64,000 nt of DNA from Pseudomaricurvus alkylphenolicus (GCF_011683955.1 NZ_JAAQPI010000001.1:868001-932000), one strand, 5' to 3'; counted from the first letter of the stretch, positions 54,031 through 63,011 are shown. Notes: generated by a model not told the origin, from the sequence alone. Translations and numbers: made by a program.

Positions 54031-54137
54031 TCCTATTATTATTAATAGAGAATATATAAAAGAGGGTTAGATAGGTTAAAGAAAAGGTTAGGGCAGAAAA
54101 ATAGCGCTAAGCTATTGTTATATATAGATTTTTTCAG
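54031..54137. other. AT-rich stretch of the replication origin (candidate unwinding element)
   Basis: This AT-rich run beside the iterons includes three GGTTAG-like direct repeats (54065, 54074, 54086), a small inverted repeat ATAGC-gctaa-GCTAT (54101-54115) and TATATATAG. Origins of iteron plasmids usually have such a stretch where strands first open. The role is inferred from position and composition. Confidence 0.55.
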
Positions 54138-54140
54138 ATG

Positions 54141-54412
54141 TACCCGCGTCAGTTTCCCACCGGTTTCTGCGCCGGTTTCCCACCACTATTTACGAGTTCA
54201 CTGAAAAATACCCACAGCGGCCGGCTGCTTTGTCCACAGGTTTTACCGAAAGCGCGTCGGTTTCCCACTGCTTTAATCTAAAATCGCGTCGGTTTCCCAC
54301 TATATTAACTCTGAAAGCGCGTCGTTTTCCCACTACCTGGGCTCCAAAGGCGCGCCACTTTCCCTCTACCTGCGCCAGTTTCCCACTACTAACCGCGTCA
54401 GTTTCCATCTAC
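54141..54412 (+). repeat. Iteron array of the replication origin, eight units
   Basis: Eight direct copies of a unit close to GCGCGTCGGTTTCCCAC occur at about 54146, 54169, 54249, 54281, 54314, 54346, 54371 and 54392, with the sixth and eighth more diverged (CTTTCCCTC, GTTTCCATC). Spacing varies from about 21 to 80 bp. A near DnaA box, TTGTCCACA, is at 54230. The array lies just past the rep stop codon and beside an AT-rich stretch, so this is the likely oriV where Rep binds. Confidence 0.88.
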
Positions 54413-54425
54413 TTAAAATCTTCTC

Positions 54426-55442
54426 TCAAAAGGCAGCATCTACGCTCAGGCGGTTATCTTTTATCAGCTTATTGGCGCGAATCTGCTCAGAAATAAACTC
54501 AGGGCATGCCTCCACCACGTATTTAAAATCCACCACAGTACGGCCATCTTTGATCGGGCTGGAATCAAAATGCAGCAATACCTGCTCTTCCATCAGACTC
54601 TCCAGCGCGGAATCCAACTTGGCCCGGTCTTGGCGAATACGAGCACTGGGCGTGTGACCCGCGTTATTGAGCATATCCAACATCTTAAAATGATAGCTCT
54701 GGCCTGTGGCCGCGTAGGTAAAGGCATGTACCAACCGCTTGTAGATACTGCGGGCAATAGCGTTGGGCAGGCGCATAAATCGATCGTAGTTGTACTGACG
54801 ATAGTTTATTTTGCGAATGGATCGGGTCACCAGCGAGTGGAACTTTACAAAGCAAAGTGCATTCTTGCCCGCTTTTAAATAGTCGTCCCGGGTGGTGAGG
54901 CGTAGGCCTGGAAAGTAAGCGGATATCCACTTCATTTCGCCATCTGTGCTGTAAATTTCCAATTTGGAGTCGGCCAGAATCTCCAGTGCTTCGCGAATCT
55001 CCCGCTTGTTGTAGCCATGGCCATGCCGCTCCAGCTCCGACTGCACCTGCCCGAGCGTGAAAAACAAACCGGCTTCTTCATCAATCCAGGTACCACCACC
55101 GGAGGAACAGAGCTTTCGCAGCGCCTCTTCCACAATTTCTTCGCGCTCACTGGGGTACACCAGCGATACCGTTTCCACCCCTTTTACCTTATGGCGCAGG
55201 CGGGCTGGAGTGATAACAACCTGAAAGCTGTCATTGGCCAGGCGGTAAGTTCGTTCAATACGCTCGCCGATATCTTTTGCAAAACGCTCCCCTTTGCGTC
55301 CGTAGACATACTTATTGATTGTGTCGTAAATGGCGATGGAACCGCTGGTTTCATCACTTGCGCCGGTCCAGTAAAACAGCTCCATTTGAGGATCGGTTTC
55401 CAACTTGAGTCCTTTTTGCTGGTTCGGCTTTTTAATGGTCAT
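54426..55442 (-). CDS. Plasmid-type replication initiator protein (iteron-binding)
   Basis: The 338-residue protein looks like a two-winged-helix plasmid initiator: IAIYDTINKYVYGRKGERFAKD, a central VQSELERHGHGYNKREIREALEILADSKLEIYS winged helix, then FHSLVTRSIRKINYRQYNYDRFMRLPNAIARSIYKRLVHAFTYA, a pattern of Rep proteins of broad gammaproteobacterial plasmids. It should bind the iterons immediately downstream (54141-54412) and open the origin. A 17-bp palindrome lies 60 bp before its start. The family name cannot be fixed without a profile search. Confidence 0.85.
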   Translation of the reverse strand: MTIKKPNQQKGLKLETDPQMELFYWTGASDETSGSIAIYDTINKYVYGRKGERFAKDIGERIERTYRLANDSFQVVITPARLRHKVKGVETVSLVYPSEREEIVEEALRKLCSSGGGTWIDEEAGLFFTLGQVQSELERHGHGYNKREIREALEILADSKLEIYSTDGEMKWISAYFPGLRLTTRDDYLKAGKNALCFVKFHSLVTRSIRKINYRQYNYDRFMRLPNAIARSIYKRLVHAFTYAATGQSYHFKMLDMLNNAGHTPSARIRQDRAKLDSALESLMEEQVLLHFDSSPIKDGRTVVDFKYVVEACPEFISEQIRANKLIKDNRLSVDAAF

Positions 55443-55501
55443 TGAGTGTCCAAGGAAAATGGGGCGGGGCTGTGTTTAGGTTAACTGCGCAGTATGTTGG
55501 C

Positions 55502-55518
55502 TTACCTGGACCAAGTAA
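55502..55518. promoter_or_regulatory. Palindrome upstream of rep (possible Rep operator)
   Basis: TTACCTGGACCAAGTAA is palindromic except at three positions, 60 bp before the rep start. Initiators of iteron plasmids often repress their own gene by binding an inverted form of the iteron, but this palindrome does not resemble the iteron itself. Confidence 0.4.
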
Positions 55519-55628
55519 AGTGGCAGCCGCTGCTAAATCGTTGCACCTGAAATGCCACGGTGGTTACAAATGTGGCGCGCGGGTATCTGCCTTGAGGCCC
55601 GGGATGGGAACCCGAAGCCCTTGAAAGG

Positions 55629-55889
55629 TCACCCCAATGAATGGGTAGGCGGGGGCAGCTCTTCTTGGGATACCCTGCCCCGGCGGATTTCCTGGTGGAT
55701 TTTGTCCATCTGCTCCAGCATATCGTCCGTAACCTGCAGGTAAGGGATTAGCCTCGGAAACTGAATCCAGGATGTGGGCGCCGACTGAAGCAAAATCGTC
55801 AGTGCTCGAAGCTGGTCGACCAGGCGATCCAATTCATCCCAGCGTTTCTCAAAATATTCGACATCCGAGCCGCGTTCTTCGGTCTGCAT
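55629..55889 (-). CDS. Small hypothetical helical protein
   Basis: The 86-residue product is acidic and helical, with YFEKRWDELDRLVDQLRALTILLQ and VTDDMLEQMDKIHQEIRRG, and may be a coiled-coil protein. ATG 55889 has GGAGG 5 bases upstream; a GTG four codons earlier is also open. It lies just before the rep gene on the same strand. No family is recognised. Confidence 0.5.
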   Translation of the reverse strand: MQTEERGSDVEYFEKRWDELDRLVDQLRALTILLQSAPTSWIQFPRLIPYLQVTDDMLEQMDKIHQEIRRGRVSQEELPPPTHSLG

Positions 55890-56274
55890 CCCTTCCTCCA
55901 CCTTCCATTGGTTGCTCAGTATATCTTAGCAGCATTCGCCGGCTAAGCAATCCTTAGCAACGTTTTTTTGCCCCCCATTGAACCCTTCTCCTTTACCGGC
56001 TTTTACGGTTTATATTGAGGGCCACTGAAACAGCAATCTATTTAATAGACTACATTAGCTTCCAAAGACTACATATCTGGTAGGATCAAGAGCGGGTTTG
56101 TCTCAGCGTGAATCGGGCATGGGGATCAGCATTGAGGATGCTTACCTGGGCCGACTGCAGGTACAGGGTAAGTTCGCGTTGGAACCCCGTCTGGTTTTGA
56201 CGGGGATGTATTCCGGTTCTCAGGGGCAGGTGATTCGTGAACAGGTGGACTTGTGCAACGCGGTTTTAGACAGC
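55890..56274. other. Gap without recognised gene
   Basis: I see no convincing gene or repeat here. The plus-strand open frame that starts at 56098 runs antisense into the acetate-transporter-family gene and is rejected. Confidence 0.4.
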
Positions 56275-56877
56275 TTATTCAACAAAACTGCCAAATGTGG
56301 GCAGCAACTCTTTGCCATGAATATGATTATTCACAATGGCAGCAGCGAGATAGAGCGCAATCCACCCGGCGCTGAACAGCAGGTATCCCACCAACGGTTT
56401 GAATGCGGCATCCAACAGACCCAGGTCTAATCCGACGATCATCCACAAAACGATATCCACCAGGATCACCACTGCAAACAAGGGCTTTGGCGCCTTCAGG
56501 TAAGAGGGTGTAATGCTGGTGAGAAAGGCCGCCCCGGCCATCCAGCAGTAGCCCTCGACCACCGATTGCGGTGCTGCGCTGCCCAACATGCCCGATAACA
56601 TCAAGAATTTAACCAGAACACTCAGGGCAGCGCCAAACATAAAGAACGCCGAGAAAAACAAAAACACATTACCGCCTGTCATATTGTGATCTTTCAGTTC
56701 GATCACTGCCACGGTGTATTGCACAATGCCGCCGCCGATTAACCAGGCTGCCAGCAGTGGCAAGCCACCAAGCCCCACTTGACCGGTAAAGACCGCACCA
56801 AAGCCAAAACAAGCGACGGCCAATGCCGCCAGGCCAGCAGGGCCGGGTGATACAAATGTGTGTTGTGGTTCACTCAT
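56275..56877 (-). CDS. GPR1/FUN34/YaaH (SatP) family acetate/succinate transporter
   Basis: The 200-residue protein has six membrane helices. SPGPAGLAALAVACFGFGAVF is the place of the NPAPLGL motif, here GPAGL, and GGIVQYTVAVIELKDHNMTGGNVFLFFSAFFMFGA follows as in the family. Members carry acetate or succinate across the inner membrane. GGAG lies 6 bases before ATG. The first motif is not canonical, so the substrate is less certain. Confidence 0.83.
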   Translation of the reverse strand: MSEPQHTFVSPGPAGLAALAVACFGFGAVFTGQVGLGGLPLLAAWLIGGGIVQYTVAVIELKDHNMTGGNVFLFFSAFFMFGAALSVLVKFLMLSGMLGSAAPQSVVEGYCWMAGAAFLTSITPSYLKAPKPLFAVVILVDIVLWMIVGLDLGLLDAAFKPLVGYLLFSAGWIALYLAAAIVNNHIHGKELLPTFGSFVE

Positions 56878-57004
56878 AGGGTTCTCCAGGTGAGGTTGGT
56901 TCGAGCCTTGTGCAGGCCGGACTATAACCAGGAGACCCTATAAAACCCAGATGTGTCGTAGGGTCAGAGTCGATTTATTCGCGCGTTGAACAGCGATGGT
57001 CGTA

Positions 57005-57223
57005 TCAGGAACACTGTAGCGTTTTATTCACCACCTCGTACAGGTTTTCAGACATGTCTTCACCCAGGGTTTCTTTAATACGTCGCAGCTGCTCAAGCAT
57101 CCGATCCCGCACCGCGGGCACATTGCTTTCATCAATGGTGTTGAATTCCAGTTTGATATAGGGAACCAGGTGACTGGGAGGGCGTTAATCGGCGAGGCGG
57201 ACTTCCTGATAGTGAGCAGACAT
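57005..57223 (-). pseudogene. Short gene broken by an in-frame TAA
   Basis: From ATG 57223, with GAGG upstream, the frame reads MSAHYQEVRLAD, then TAA (57185-57187), then continues open for 60 codons as RPPSHLVPYIKLEFNTIDES, NVPAVRDRMLEQLRRIKETL and GEDMSENLYEVVNKTLQCS to a TGA. The part past the stop is well-composed, charged and helical, unlike random sequence. The best reading is a small gene inactivated by one nonsense mutation. The family is not recognised. A sequencing error would also explain it. Confidence 0.5.
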
Positions 57224-57504
57224 AAACAGCATCCTCTAAAGACTTCAAATTTCAATACGCCGGACATGATACCTAGCTCAACTATGGGGTAACAGGGATG
57301 TCCCACTTGTTTTACCGGCGACTGCAGAACATTGTTCTTAATTGGCACTGGTAAGCGTTAATGATCCGGTTACCTCGGCAGAGAAAGAAAAATACAAGGT
57401 CTGGTGTTGCTGTAAGTTCCAAGGTAATTTGGAATCGGTAGGGGTTGCCTCCGAGCAGGTAAGCCCTGTTTCTTTCTTCTGCAGAAGGACTCGCCTGACC
57501 CGTT

Positions 57505-57936
57505 ATGAAAGCCAACAACAAAACCCAGCCAACCCGTCAATCCCCGGAGGCGTTTATTGCCACGGTCGAACATCCCCAGCGTCGAGCTGACGGAGAAACA
57601 CTACTGGCCTTGTTCTCCCGTGTGACGGGCTTGAAACCAAAAATGTGGGGCAGCAGTATTATCGGTTACGGCCGCTACCAATACCGCTACCAAAGTGGCC
57701 GTGAAGGGGAACACTTCCAGACCGGGTTCAGCCCACGCAAAACCGCATTGACCATCTACATTATGCCCGGCTACCAGGATTTATCGGTAATGCTGGCCCG
57801 CCTGGGCAAACACAAAACAGGTAAATCCTGTTTGTATATCAATAAATTAAGTGATGTGGATCTGGCGGTCTTGGAAGAGATCATCCGTTTCGGTTTGGCC
57901 TATATGCACAAAAACTATCCCTGTTTTGACGAATAA
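57505..57936 (+). CDS. DUF1801 domain protein
   Basis: The 143-residue protein matches DUF1801: PEAFIATVEHPQRRADGETLLALFSRVTGLKPKMWGSSIIGYGRYQYRYQSG, then FSPRKTALTIYIMPGYQ and KTGKSCLYINKLSDVDLAVLEEII. The fold is like YdhG; the biochemical role is unknown. The ribosome site is weak. It converges on an SDR gene with a 32-bp gap. Confidence 0.88.
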   Translation: MKANNKTQPTRQSPEAFIATVEHPQRRADGETLLALFSRVTGLKPKMWGSSIIGYGRYQYRYQSGREGEHFQTGFSPRKTALTIYIMPGYQDLSVMLARLGKHKTGKSCLYINKLSDVDLAVLEEIIRFGLAYMHKNYPCFDE

Positions 57937-57968
57937 GCCAAGTTTGGCCAGTCCATCGGCGTGTAGAA

Positions 57969-58751
57969 TCAAGCGACCAGCGTTGTCCCACCGTCGATCG
58001 GAATAATCTGACCGGTTATAAACGCGCTGGCCTTGGACGCCAACATCACCGCCACACCGGCAATATCAGACGGTTCACCCCAACGGTGCATGGGTATCTG
58101 GCTGACTTCCTCCTCAAACGCTTCCTGATCGCTACTCAGAAACTCGGTCATCTTGGAATAAAAACGGCCGGGGGCAATGGCGTTTACTCGCACGTGGCTG
58201 GAAGCCAGCTCAGTGGCAAGCACACGGGTCAGCTGATGCACGGCGGATTTGGAGGTGGCGTAGCTGAAGTTGTCCAGACCGTTACCTACAATACCGGCAA
58301 TAGAGCCGATATTAATAATGCTGGACCAGTTCTCAGCGCTGGCGTTTTTGGTAAGCAGAGGTGTCAATGCCTGGGTCAAAAAGAAAGGCGTTTTGACATT
58401 GATGTCCATCACCTTGTCCCAGCCTTTTTCCGGGAATTGACCAAACTGACCACCCCAGCCGGTACCGGCGTTATTGACCAGCACGTCTATGTGCTCTTCC
58501 CGCTCATTGAGCTCCCGCACCAGCAGTTCGATTCCCCCGGCGGAGGCCATATCGGCGGGGATAGCGACGCAGTCACCGTATTGGCTCAACGTCTCGGCGG
58601 CAGCCAAACAAGCTTCAGCCTTGCGGGCAGTAATATAAACACGCTGGGCTCCGGCCTCCAAAAAGCCCTGGGCCATATAAGCCCCGAGGCCTCGGGAGCC
58701 TCCGGTAATCACACATACCTTACCTTGCAGGGAAAACAGACCCTCGAGCAT
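57969..58751 (-). CDS. Short-chain dehydrogenase/reductase (SDR), 3-oxoacyl-reductase-like
   Basis: The 260-residue classical SDR shows VITGGSRGLGAYMA near residue 14, LVNNAGTGWGG, INIGSIAGIVG with the catalytic Ser, SYATSKSAVHQLTRVLA with the YxxxK pair, and APGRFYSKM. It ends GQIIPIDGGTTLVA. An Arg after the second strand (ITARK) suggests NADP(H). RBS GGAGG is close to ATG. The substrate is not known. Confidence 0.9.
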   Translation of the reverse strand: MLEGLFSLQGKVCVITGGSRGLGAYMAQGFLEAGAQRVYITARKAEACLAAAETLSQYGDCVAIPADMASAGGIELLVRELNEREEHIDVLVNNAGTGWGGQFGQFPEKGWDKVMDINVKTPFFLTQALTPLLTKNASAENWSSIINIGSIAGIVGNGLDNFSYATSKSAVHQLTRVLATELASSHVRVNAIAPGRFYSKMTEFLSSDQEAFEEEVSQIPMHRWGEPSDIAGVAVMLASKASAFITGQIIPIDGGTTLVA

Positions 58752-58913
58752 CGCTACCTCCTATCGACCGGCGCTGTGAAACCGGCAGTGTGCAGGTTTC
58801 TGACAAACCCAGCCTATCAAACTCCCTGTGCTCACTCGTATTTATTTTTGTGATTGACCATAATTCACTGTAATGATTATGCAGGAGAGCACAGTCATCC
58901 CTGACCGCCACCA

Positions 58914-59831
58914 TCAGGCTGGCTCCTGCCCTGTAACCTGGCTCTCCTGTAGTACTGCCGGCTTCGTCAGGCGTGGCACAAGTACTGGGGTTTGTGCCTT
59001 GTAGGCGTCATAGAGATGATTACCCTCAAACTTTCTATCAGCACTCTGCTCCAGAGTTGGAATGCCGCTCACGCGCGTCAACAACAAGGTTACAAACAGC
59101 GGCGAAATCAAGGTGGCATAACCCCAGCCACTCAACACCGGCCAGGCAATAAGGCTGACGCCGATCCACAACACGATTTCACCAAAGTAATTGGGATGGC
59201 GGGAGTATGCCCACAAGCCGGTATGAATAAATTGGTGCCCTGTTTGTGCCCGTGTTGCCCGGAACACCCGCTTCTGGCGGTCAGCGATCACTTCCAGGGA
59301 AAAACCCAGTAACCACAGTGCAATACCCACCATGGCGAACCAGCCAAGAGGCTGGCTGTCAGTGGCAAGCATGGCAGCAAGCGCAGCCGCTGCGGTGATG
59401 GACACCCACAGCCCCTGCAAAGTCCACACCGCGAAAAATCGCACCGGATCAGGCTTGATCTCGTCGAAGCGATGGTCCGAACCGTCCTTGGTAATCCGCA
59501 TAAACAAAAAGCTGCCCAGCCGGGCGGCCCAGATCATCACCATGGCCGCCAGAAGTTGGCTGCGTGCATCCAGACCGTCGCGGACCAACAACACAAAGAT
59601 AATGATGGAAAGATAGGTCAGGCTACCCGTCAGATCGTAGAAATGCTCGGTCTGATTTAGATACGAGGGCACAAAACCAATCCACTGCATCACAAAGGCA
59701 ATGAATACACAAACCGCAAACAGTGGTACGCCCAGCCACGGTACGCTGCCTTCACTGCCAGCCCAGGCGAGGAGTGCTGCCAGTGTGATGCAAACAACAA
59801 TAACCTTAATGGCTCGTGAATTATCGGTCAC
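58914..59831 (-). CDS. DUF1295 membrane protein (steroid-reductase-like)
   Basis: The 305-residue protein has about eight membrane helices and the DUF1295 C-terminal region: KPDPVRFFAVWTLQGLWVSI, GFSLEVIADRQKRVFR, FIHTGLWAYSRHPNYFGEIVLW and LLTRVSGIPTLEQSADRK. The RHPNYFGE motif is shared with steroid 5-alpha-reductase and isoprenylcysteine methyltransferase-like enzymes. It starts at GTG 59831 with AGGAGG 8 bases upstream. The role is unknown. Confidence 0.85.
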   Translation of the reverse strand: MTDNSRAIKVIVVCITLAALLAWAGSEGSVPWLGVPLFAVCVFIAFVMQWIGFVPSYLNQTEHFYDLTGSLTYLSIIIFVLLVRDGLDARSQLLAAMVMIWAARLGSFLFMRITKDGSDHRFDEIKPDPVRFFAVWTLQGLWVSITAAAALAAMLATDSQPLGWFAMVGIALWLLGFSLEVIADRQKRVFRATRAQTGHQFIHTGLWAYSRHPNYFGEIVLWIGVSLIAWPVLSGWGYATLISPLFVTLLLTRVSGIPTLEQSADRKFEGNHLYDAYKAQTPVLVPRLTKPAVLQESQVTGQEPA

Positions 59832-60016
59832 TGCGGGAGCCTCCTTTCTTTATTTTGTTATTTCATGTTTTGGGAACAACTTAATTCAAGATATAAGTCA
59901 CTAGCGTTATAGGACCTTATCAAATCGTTCTCTGAAGTCAAACCAGGGTTTCGACAGTTCTCCGCAACGAGTCACTTCCGTAGGATACTAGTATCGTGAA
60001 TCCGAAGTTCGGTCTG

Positions 60017-61267
60017 CTAAGATCGGCTGGGATCCAGGCGCCTGCGCAACAAATCACGAATGGCCTGGGACGGTACATCGCTCAACGCGCATTCCCGATA
60101 ACGTTTTGCTTCTTCCAATTTCCCGCTGCGCAACAACAAATCCGCTTTAACGGCACTCCACAGGTACGATCCCATCAACCAACTTGGCGGTTCGGACTCC
60201 GCTAAAACCGCCAACCCTGCCTCGGGTCCCTCCAGCTCGGCAGTCGCCACCGCGCGGTTTAAACGATGGATAGGCGAGTCATTGGTTTTCTCCAGCAGTG
60301 CATAAGAATCCACAATGCGGTCCCAGCGGGTGTCCACAAACCTGGGAGCCAGACAATGCTCCGCTGCGATACTCGCCTCAGCGTGGTAACGGGAAAAAAG
60401 CTCGCCCACTGCAGATTTTTCCAGCCATGCCAAACCCAACTGAATCTGATGAAAATCCCATTGTTTTCGGTCTTGCTCTTCCAGCAACAATAAGCCCCCA
60501 CTACCGTCTGTTCGGCCGCGCATTCTCGCCATCTGCAGATGCATCAGCGCCAATAATGCTGCAACGGATGAGTCTTGGCCCGCGGGGTGTTCCGCCAACA
60601 GCGTCGTCAATCGGATGGCTTCCTCACACAGCTCCAGTCGGGTCGAAATCTCACCCTGGGAGGAGAGATAGCCTTCCGTGAACAACAGATACAGCATCTG
60701 GCAAACGGCCGGCAACCTTAAGGGGTAGTGAATTGGGGACAGATCCGTAATGTCGGTGCCGCCTAGCTGCAATCGCTTTCTAGCCCGGCCCAGTCGCTTG
60801 TACACATTTGCCTCACTGGTAAACAAGCGGATGGCGATTTCACGAACATCAAAACCGCAAAGGGTCTTCAGGGCCAGTACCAGCTGGGATTCCCGTGGGA
60901 TCGAATCATCGCTGCATACAAATAACATACGTAACAATTCATCCGACAGCTCTCCGCCCAGGGAGCGATCAAGAGCAAGATCCGGCGTCGGCACCAACTC
61001 CGGAGCATGCTCGTTCAAAAGTCGCTCGCGGCCAGAGCGCTGGCGCAGCTCATCCAGCAACTTATTACGGGCGACCTGGTATACCCAGGCCGACGGATTT
61101 TCAGGCACACCATTGTTTGTCCAGATTTCCAAGGCACGCATTAACGCAAACTGGGCGGCGTCCTCCACCGCCACAATCTCATGCACACCCACCCGGCGCG
61201 TCAGCAGCGCTACCAGGCGGGCGTATTGGTGCCGAAAAAAATGTTCGATCAGCGGTTGTGCCGTCAA
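60017..61267 (-). CDS. ECF42-type sigma factor with C-terminal extension
   Basis: The 416-residue protein begins with sigma regions 2 and 4 (DAAQFALMRALEIWTNNGVPENPSAWVYQVARNKLLDELRQ; LVLALKTLCGFDVREIAIRLFTSEANVYKRLGRARKRL) and continues with a long helical extension of the DUF6596/TPR type (LFTEGYLSS, AVATAELEGPEAGLAVL). This form is called ECF42 and is encoded beside DGPF (YciI-like) proteins, as here. It starts at TTG 61267, and that TTGA overlaps the TGA of the YciI-like gene. No anti-sigma factor is present, which is normal for the group. Confidence 0.9.
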   Translation of the reverse strand: MTAQPLIEHFFRHQYARLVALLTRRVGVHEIVAVEDAAQFALMRALEIWTNNGVPENPSAWVYQVARNKLLDELRQRSGRERLLNEHAPELVPTPDLALDRSLGGELSDELLRMLFVCSDDSIPRESQLVLALKTLCGFDVREIAIRLFTSEANVYKRLGRARKRLQLGGTDITDLSPIHYPLRLPAVCQMLYLLFTEGYLSSQGEISTRLELCEEAIRLTTLLAEHPAGQDSSVAALLALMHLQMARMRGRTDGSGGLLLLEEQDRKQWDFHQIQLGLAWLEKSAVGELFSRYHAEASIAAEHCLAPRFVDTRWDRIVDSYALLEKTNDSPIHRLNRAVATAELEGPEAGLAVLAESEPPSWLMGSYLWSAVKADLLLRSGKLEEAKRYRECALSDVPSQAIRDLLRRRLDPSRS

Positions 61268-61614
61268 GAGGTGCTGATCTCCCTGACTTCCACGCTTGAG
61301 CCCGGATGCACACCAGGGCTTTCGCGGGCTACTTCAATGGCTTGTACCATTGTTTCGGCAGCGATAATCATAAAGCCACCCACAACTTCCTTGGCCTCGA
61401 TAAACGGTCCATCGGTAGCGCCTTCAGTGGTAACCACGGCACCTTCCCCCAATTTACCGCCCATATCGACAATATTGTCCTTAAACTTTTCCTTCCAGGC
61501 GTTAAAGCGAGCGAACATCTGCTCCATCTGGTCGGGCGAAGGGGGAGGGCAACTGCTGGTGTCATTGCCATCCGTCGGGCGGCGCATTATGCAGAGGTAG
61601 TTCTTTTTAGACAT
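61264..61614 (-). CDS. YciI-like DGPF-domain protein
   Basis: The 116-residue protein contains TDGPFIEAKEVVGGFMII, the DGPF motif, and belongs to the YciI-related family. It is the usual partner and likely target of ECF42 sigma factors, and its stop overlaps the sigma start by four bases. Its biochemical role is unknown. Confidence 0.9.
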   Translation of the reverse strand: MSKKNYLCIMRRPTDGNDTSSCPPPSPDQMEQMFARFNAWKEKFKDNIVDMGGKLGEGAVVTTEGATDGPFIEAKEVVGGFMIIAAETMVQAIEVARESPGVHPGSSVEVREISTS

Positions 61615-61730
61615 GTTGGCATCCTTGAGTTTGATGTTGCGTTTGGGCGTCGATTTTCTTTGCCGACGGGGCTATAACGGTTGAGTCTGGAAGCTTTGGA
61701 CACCCCAATCTACAAAAATTTTCTTTTTTA

Positions 61731-63011
61731 CTAACCGTCATTCCCTTCCATGCAATCCAAAAACTGCGCTGCCGCTTCTGCCAGCCCATCCGTATAGGCC
61801 TTCACTTCAATAGCTTGTGGCTCGTTTCGATGCTGTACCGGTGGCGCAGGAGAAAAGCCATATAGGGCAGTGGCCCCAGTAGGCACACCCGTCGGAGGCA
61901 CCAGAACCGTTGCCGGGTCTGAAACAACCGTCACCTGATTAACGCCTTCAGGCTGTGAAATTGCCACGGAAGTCGCGGGAGCCACCGGAACTCCTGATTG
62001 TGTCACCATGGGGCCTGTACCCAGGGGAACCGCAGCCGCAATATTGGCTGGTGGCGTTGCAGACAGTGCCCCAATCGCCTGAATATCTCCGGCACTGGCA
62101 GAGGATGAATGCATCACGCCACCGTGCACCACCGTTGTCGCCTGGGCTGGTTTACGTTGCGCCCGCACCGAGTATTGCTTCTGCTCTGCCAAGGTGGTCA
62201 AGGCATCCAACGCGGCATTGCCATTGAGTACATCCTGATGTGTGGACACAGGTACCGGCATATTCTTGAGTTTAAACTGAATCTCCCGGCGCTCAAATGC
62301 CCAACTCTGCCCCCCGGCCTCAAGAAAAACGGACCCGGCGACAATATTCTGCTGGTTGGCTAAAGTGATATTCAGGCTCACCTTGGGGGTTCCGTCACCG
62401 GCATTATCACTCGGTGCCGGTTTCACCGTAACCTCTTCAACCATTCCCTGCGGGTCCTGGATCTGCTCGCTGGATGTCCGCTTACTGTATCGAAACCTCA
62501 AACTTGCCGGCTGGTTAAGATGCGCGAGTGTGCACACAGAGTGCGCACCGGAAAAATGCCATTGGGGGCGAAGGGTGCTGAGCGTTCCGTCCCGATACTC
62601 TCGCAACTGCTGAATGCGGCGATTCAAATAGGATTGCTGATACCCCTCCAGCGGTGCGCTGCCGTTACACATTGAATAGGAGTTGTCTTCGGTCAGAAAC
62701 AGCAGGTAGCTCTTACTGGCCTGCAACTGAAAACCGCAGACCGGAACTTCCTTGGTAATCACCGGTATCGCCGTGTCGCCTTTCAGCCCTTCAATCACCG
62801 CGAGCCGCCATTGGCTGGTGGAGCAGTGACCTTGTTCAGTGACTTCACCATCCACACACTCCGAGGCCTGAGCGATGTATATCCTTTCAGCACTGTCGTA
62901 TTGATCTTGCAGAAGTCCGCTTGGGCAGGTACAAGCGAGGGCAGCCTCGGCGACAAGTGCAGCTGCCAGGGTGGCAGTGAGTCTTAGCGATGTTAAACGG
63001 TTGGCATTCAT
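61731..63011 (-). CDS. Exported protein with TIMP/NTR-like N-terminal domain and Ala/Pro/Val-rich region
   Basis: The 426-residue product has a signal peptide (MNANRLTSLRLTATLAAALVAEAALA) directly followed by CTCPSGLLQDQYDSAERIYIAQASECV, which resembles the Cys-x-Cys start of TIMP/netrin domains, with further cysteines in VCGFQL and SMCNGS. A middle beta-rich part follows (residues ~190-280), then a low-complexity Ala/Pro/Val/Thr linker (VVHGGVMHSSSASAG to PPTGVPTGATALYG). A periplasmic or surface role is likely. The second half has no recognised family. Confidence 0.7.
   Translation of the reverse strand: MNANRLTSLRLTATLAAALVAEAALACTCPSGLLQDQYDSAERIYIAQASECVDGEVTEQGHCSTSQWRLAVIEGLKGDTAIPVITKEVPVCGFQLQASKSYLLFLTEDNSYSMCNGSAPLEGYQQSYLNRRIQQLREYRDGTLSTLRPQWHFSGAHSVCTLAHLNQPASLRFRYSKRTSSEQIQDPQGMVEEVTVKPAPSDNAGDGTPKVSLNITLANQQNIVAGSVFLEAGGQSWAFERREIQFKLKNMPVPVSTHQDVLNGNAALDALTTLAEQKQYSVRAQRKPAQATTVVHGGVMHSSSASAGDIQAIGALSATPPANIAAAVPLGTGPMVTQSGVPVAPATSVAISQPEGVNQVTVVSDPATVLVPPTGVPTGATALYGFSPAPPVQHRNEPQAIEVKAYTDGLAEAAAQFLDCMEGNDG

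Noticed and set aside
55491-55499. Second Ter-like core, AGTATGTTG, before rep
   Set aside because: The following bases do not match Ter, and the short core GTATGTTG also occurs inside the gene near 10172, so chance is likely.
56098-56430. Plus-strand 110-codon open frame
   Set aside because: Its second half is antisense to the acetate-transporter-family gene and no family features are seen.
57185-57187. TAA in the short gene as a recoded codon
   Set aside because: No recoding of TAA is known in this setting; a nonsense mutation or read error is simpler.
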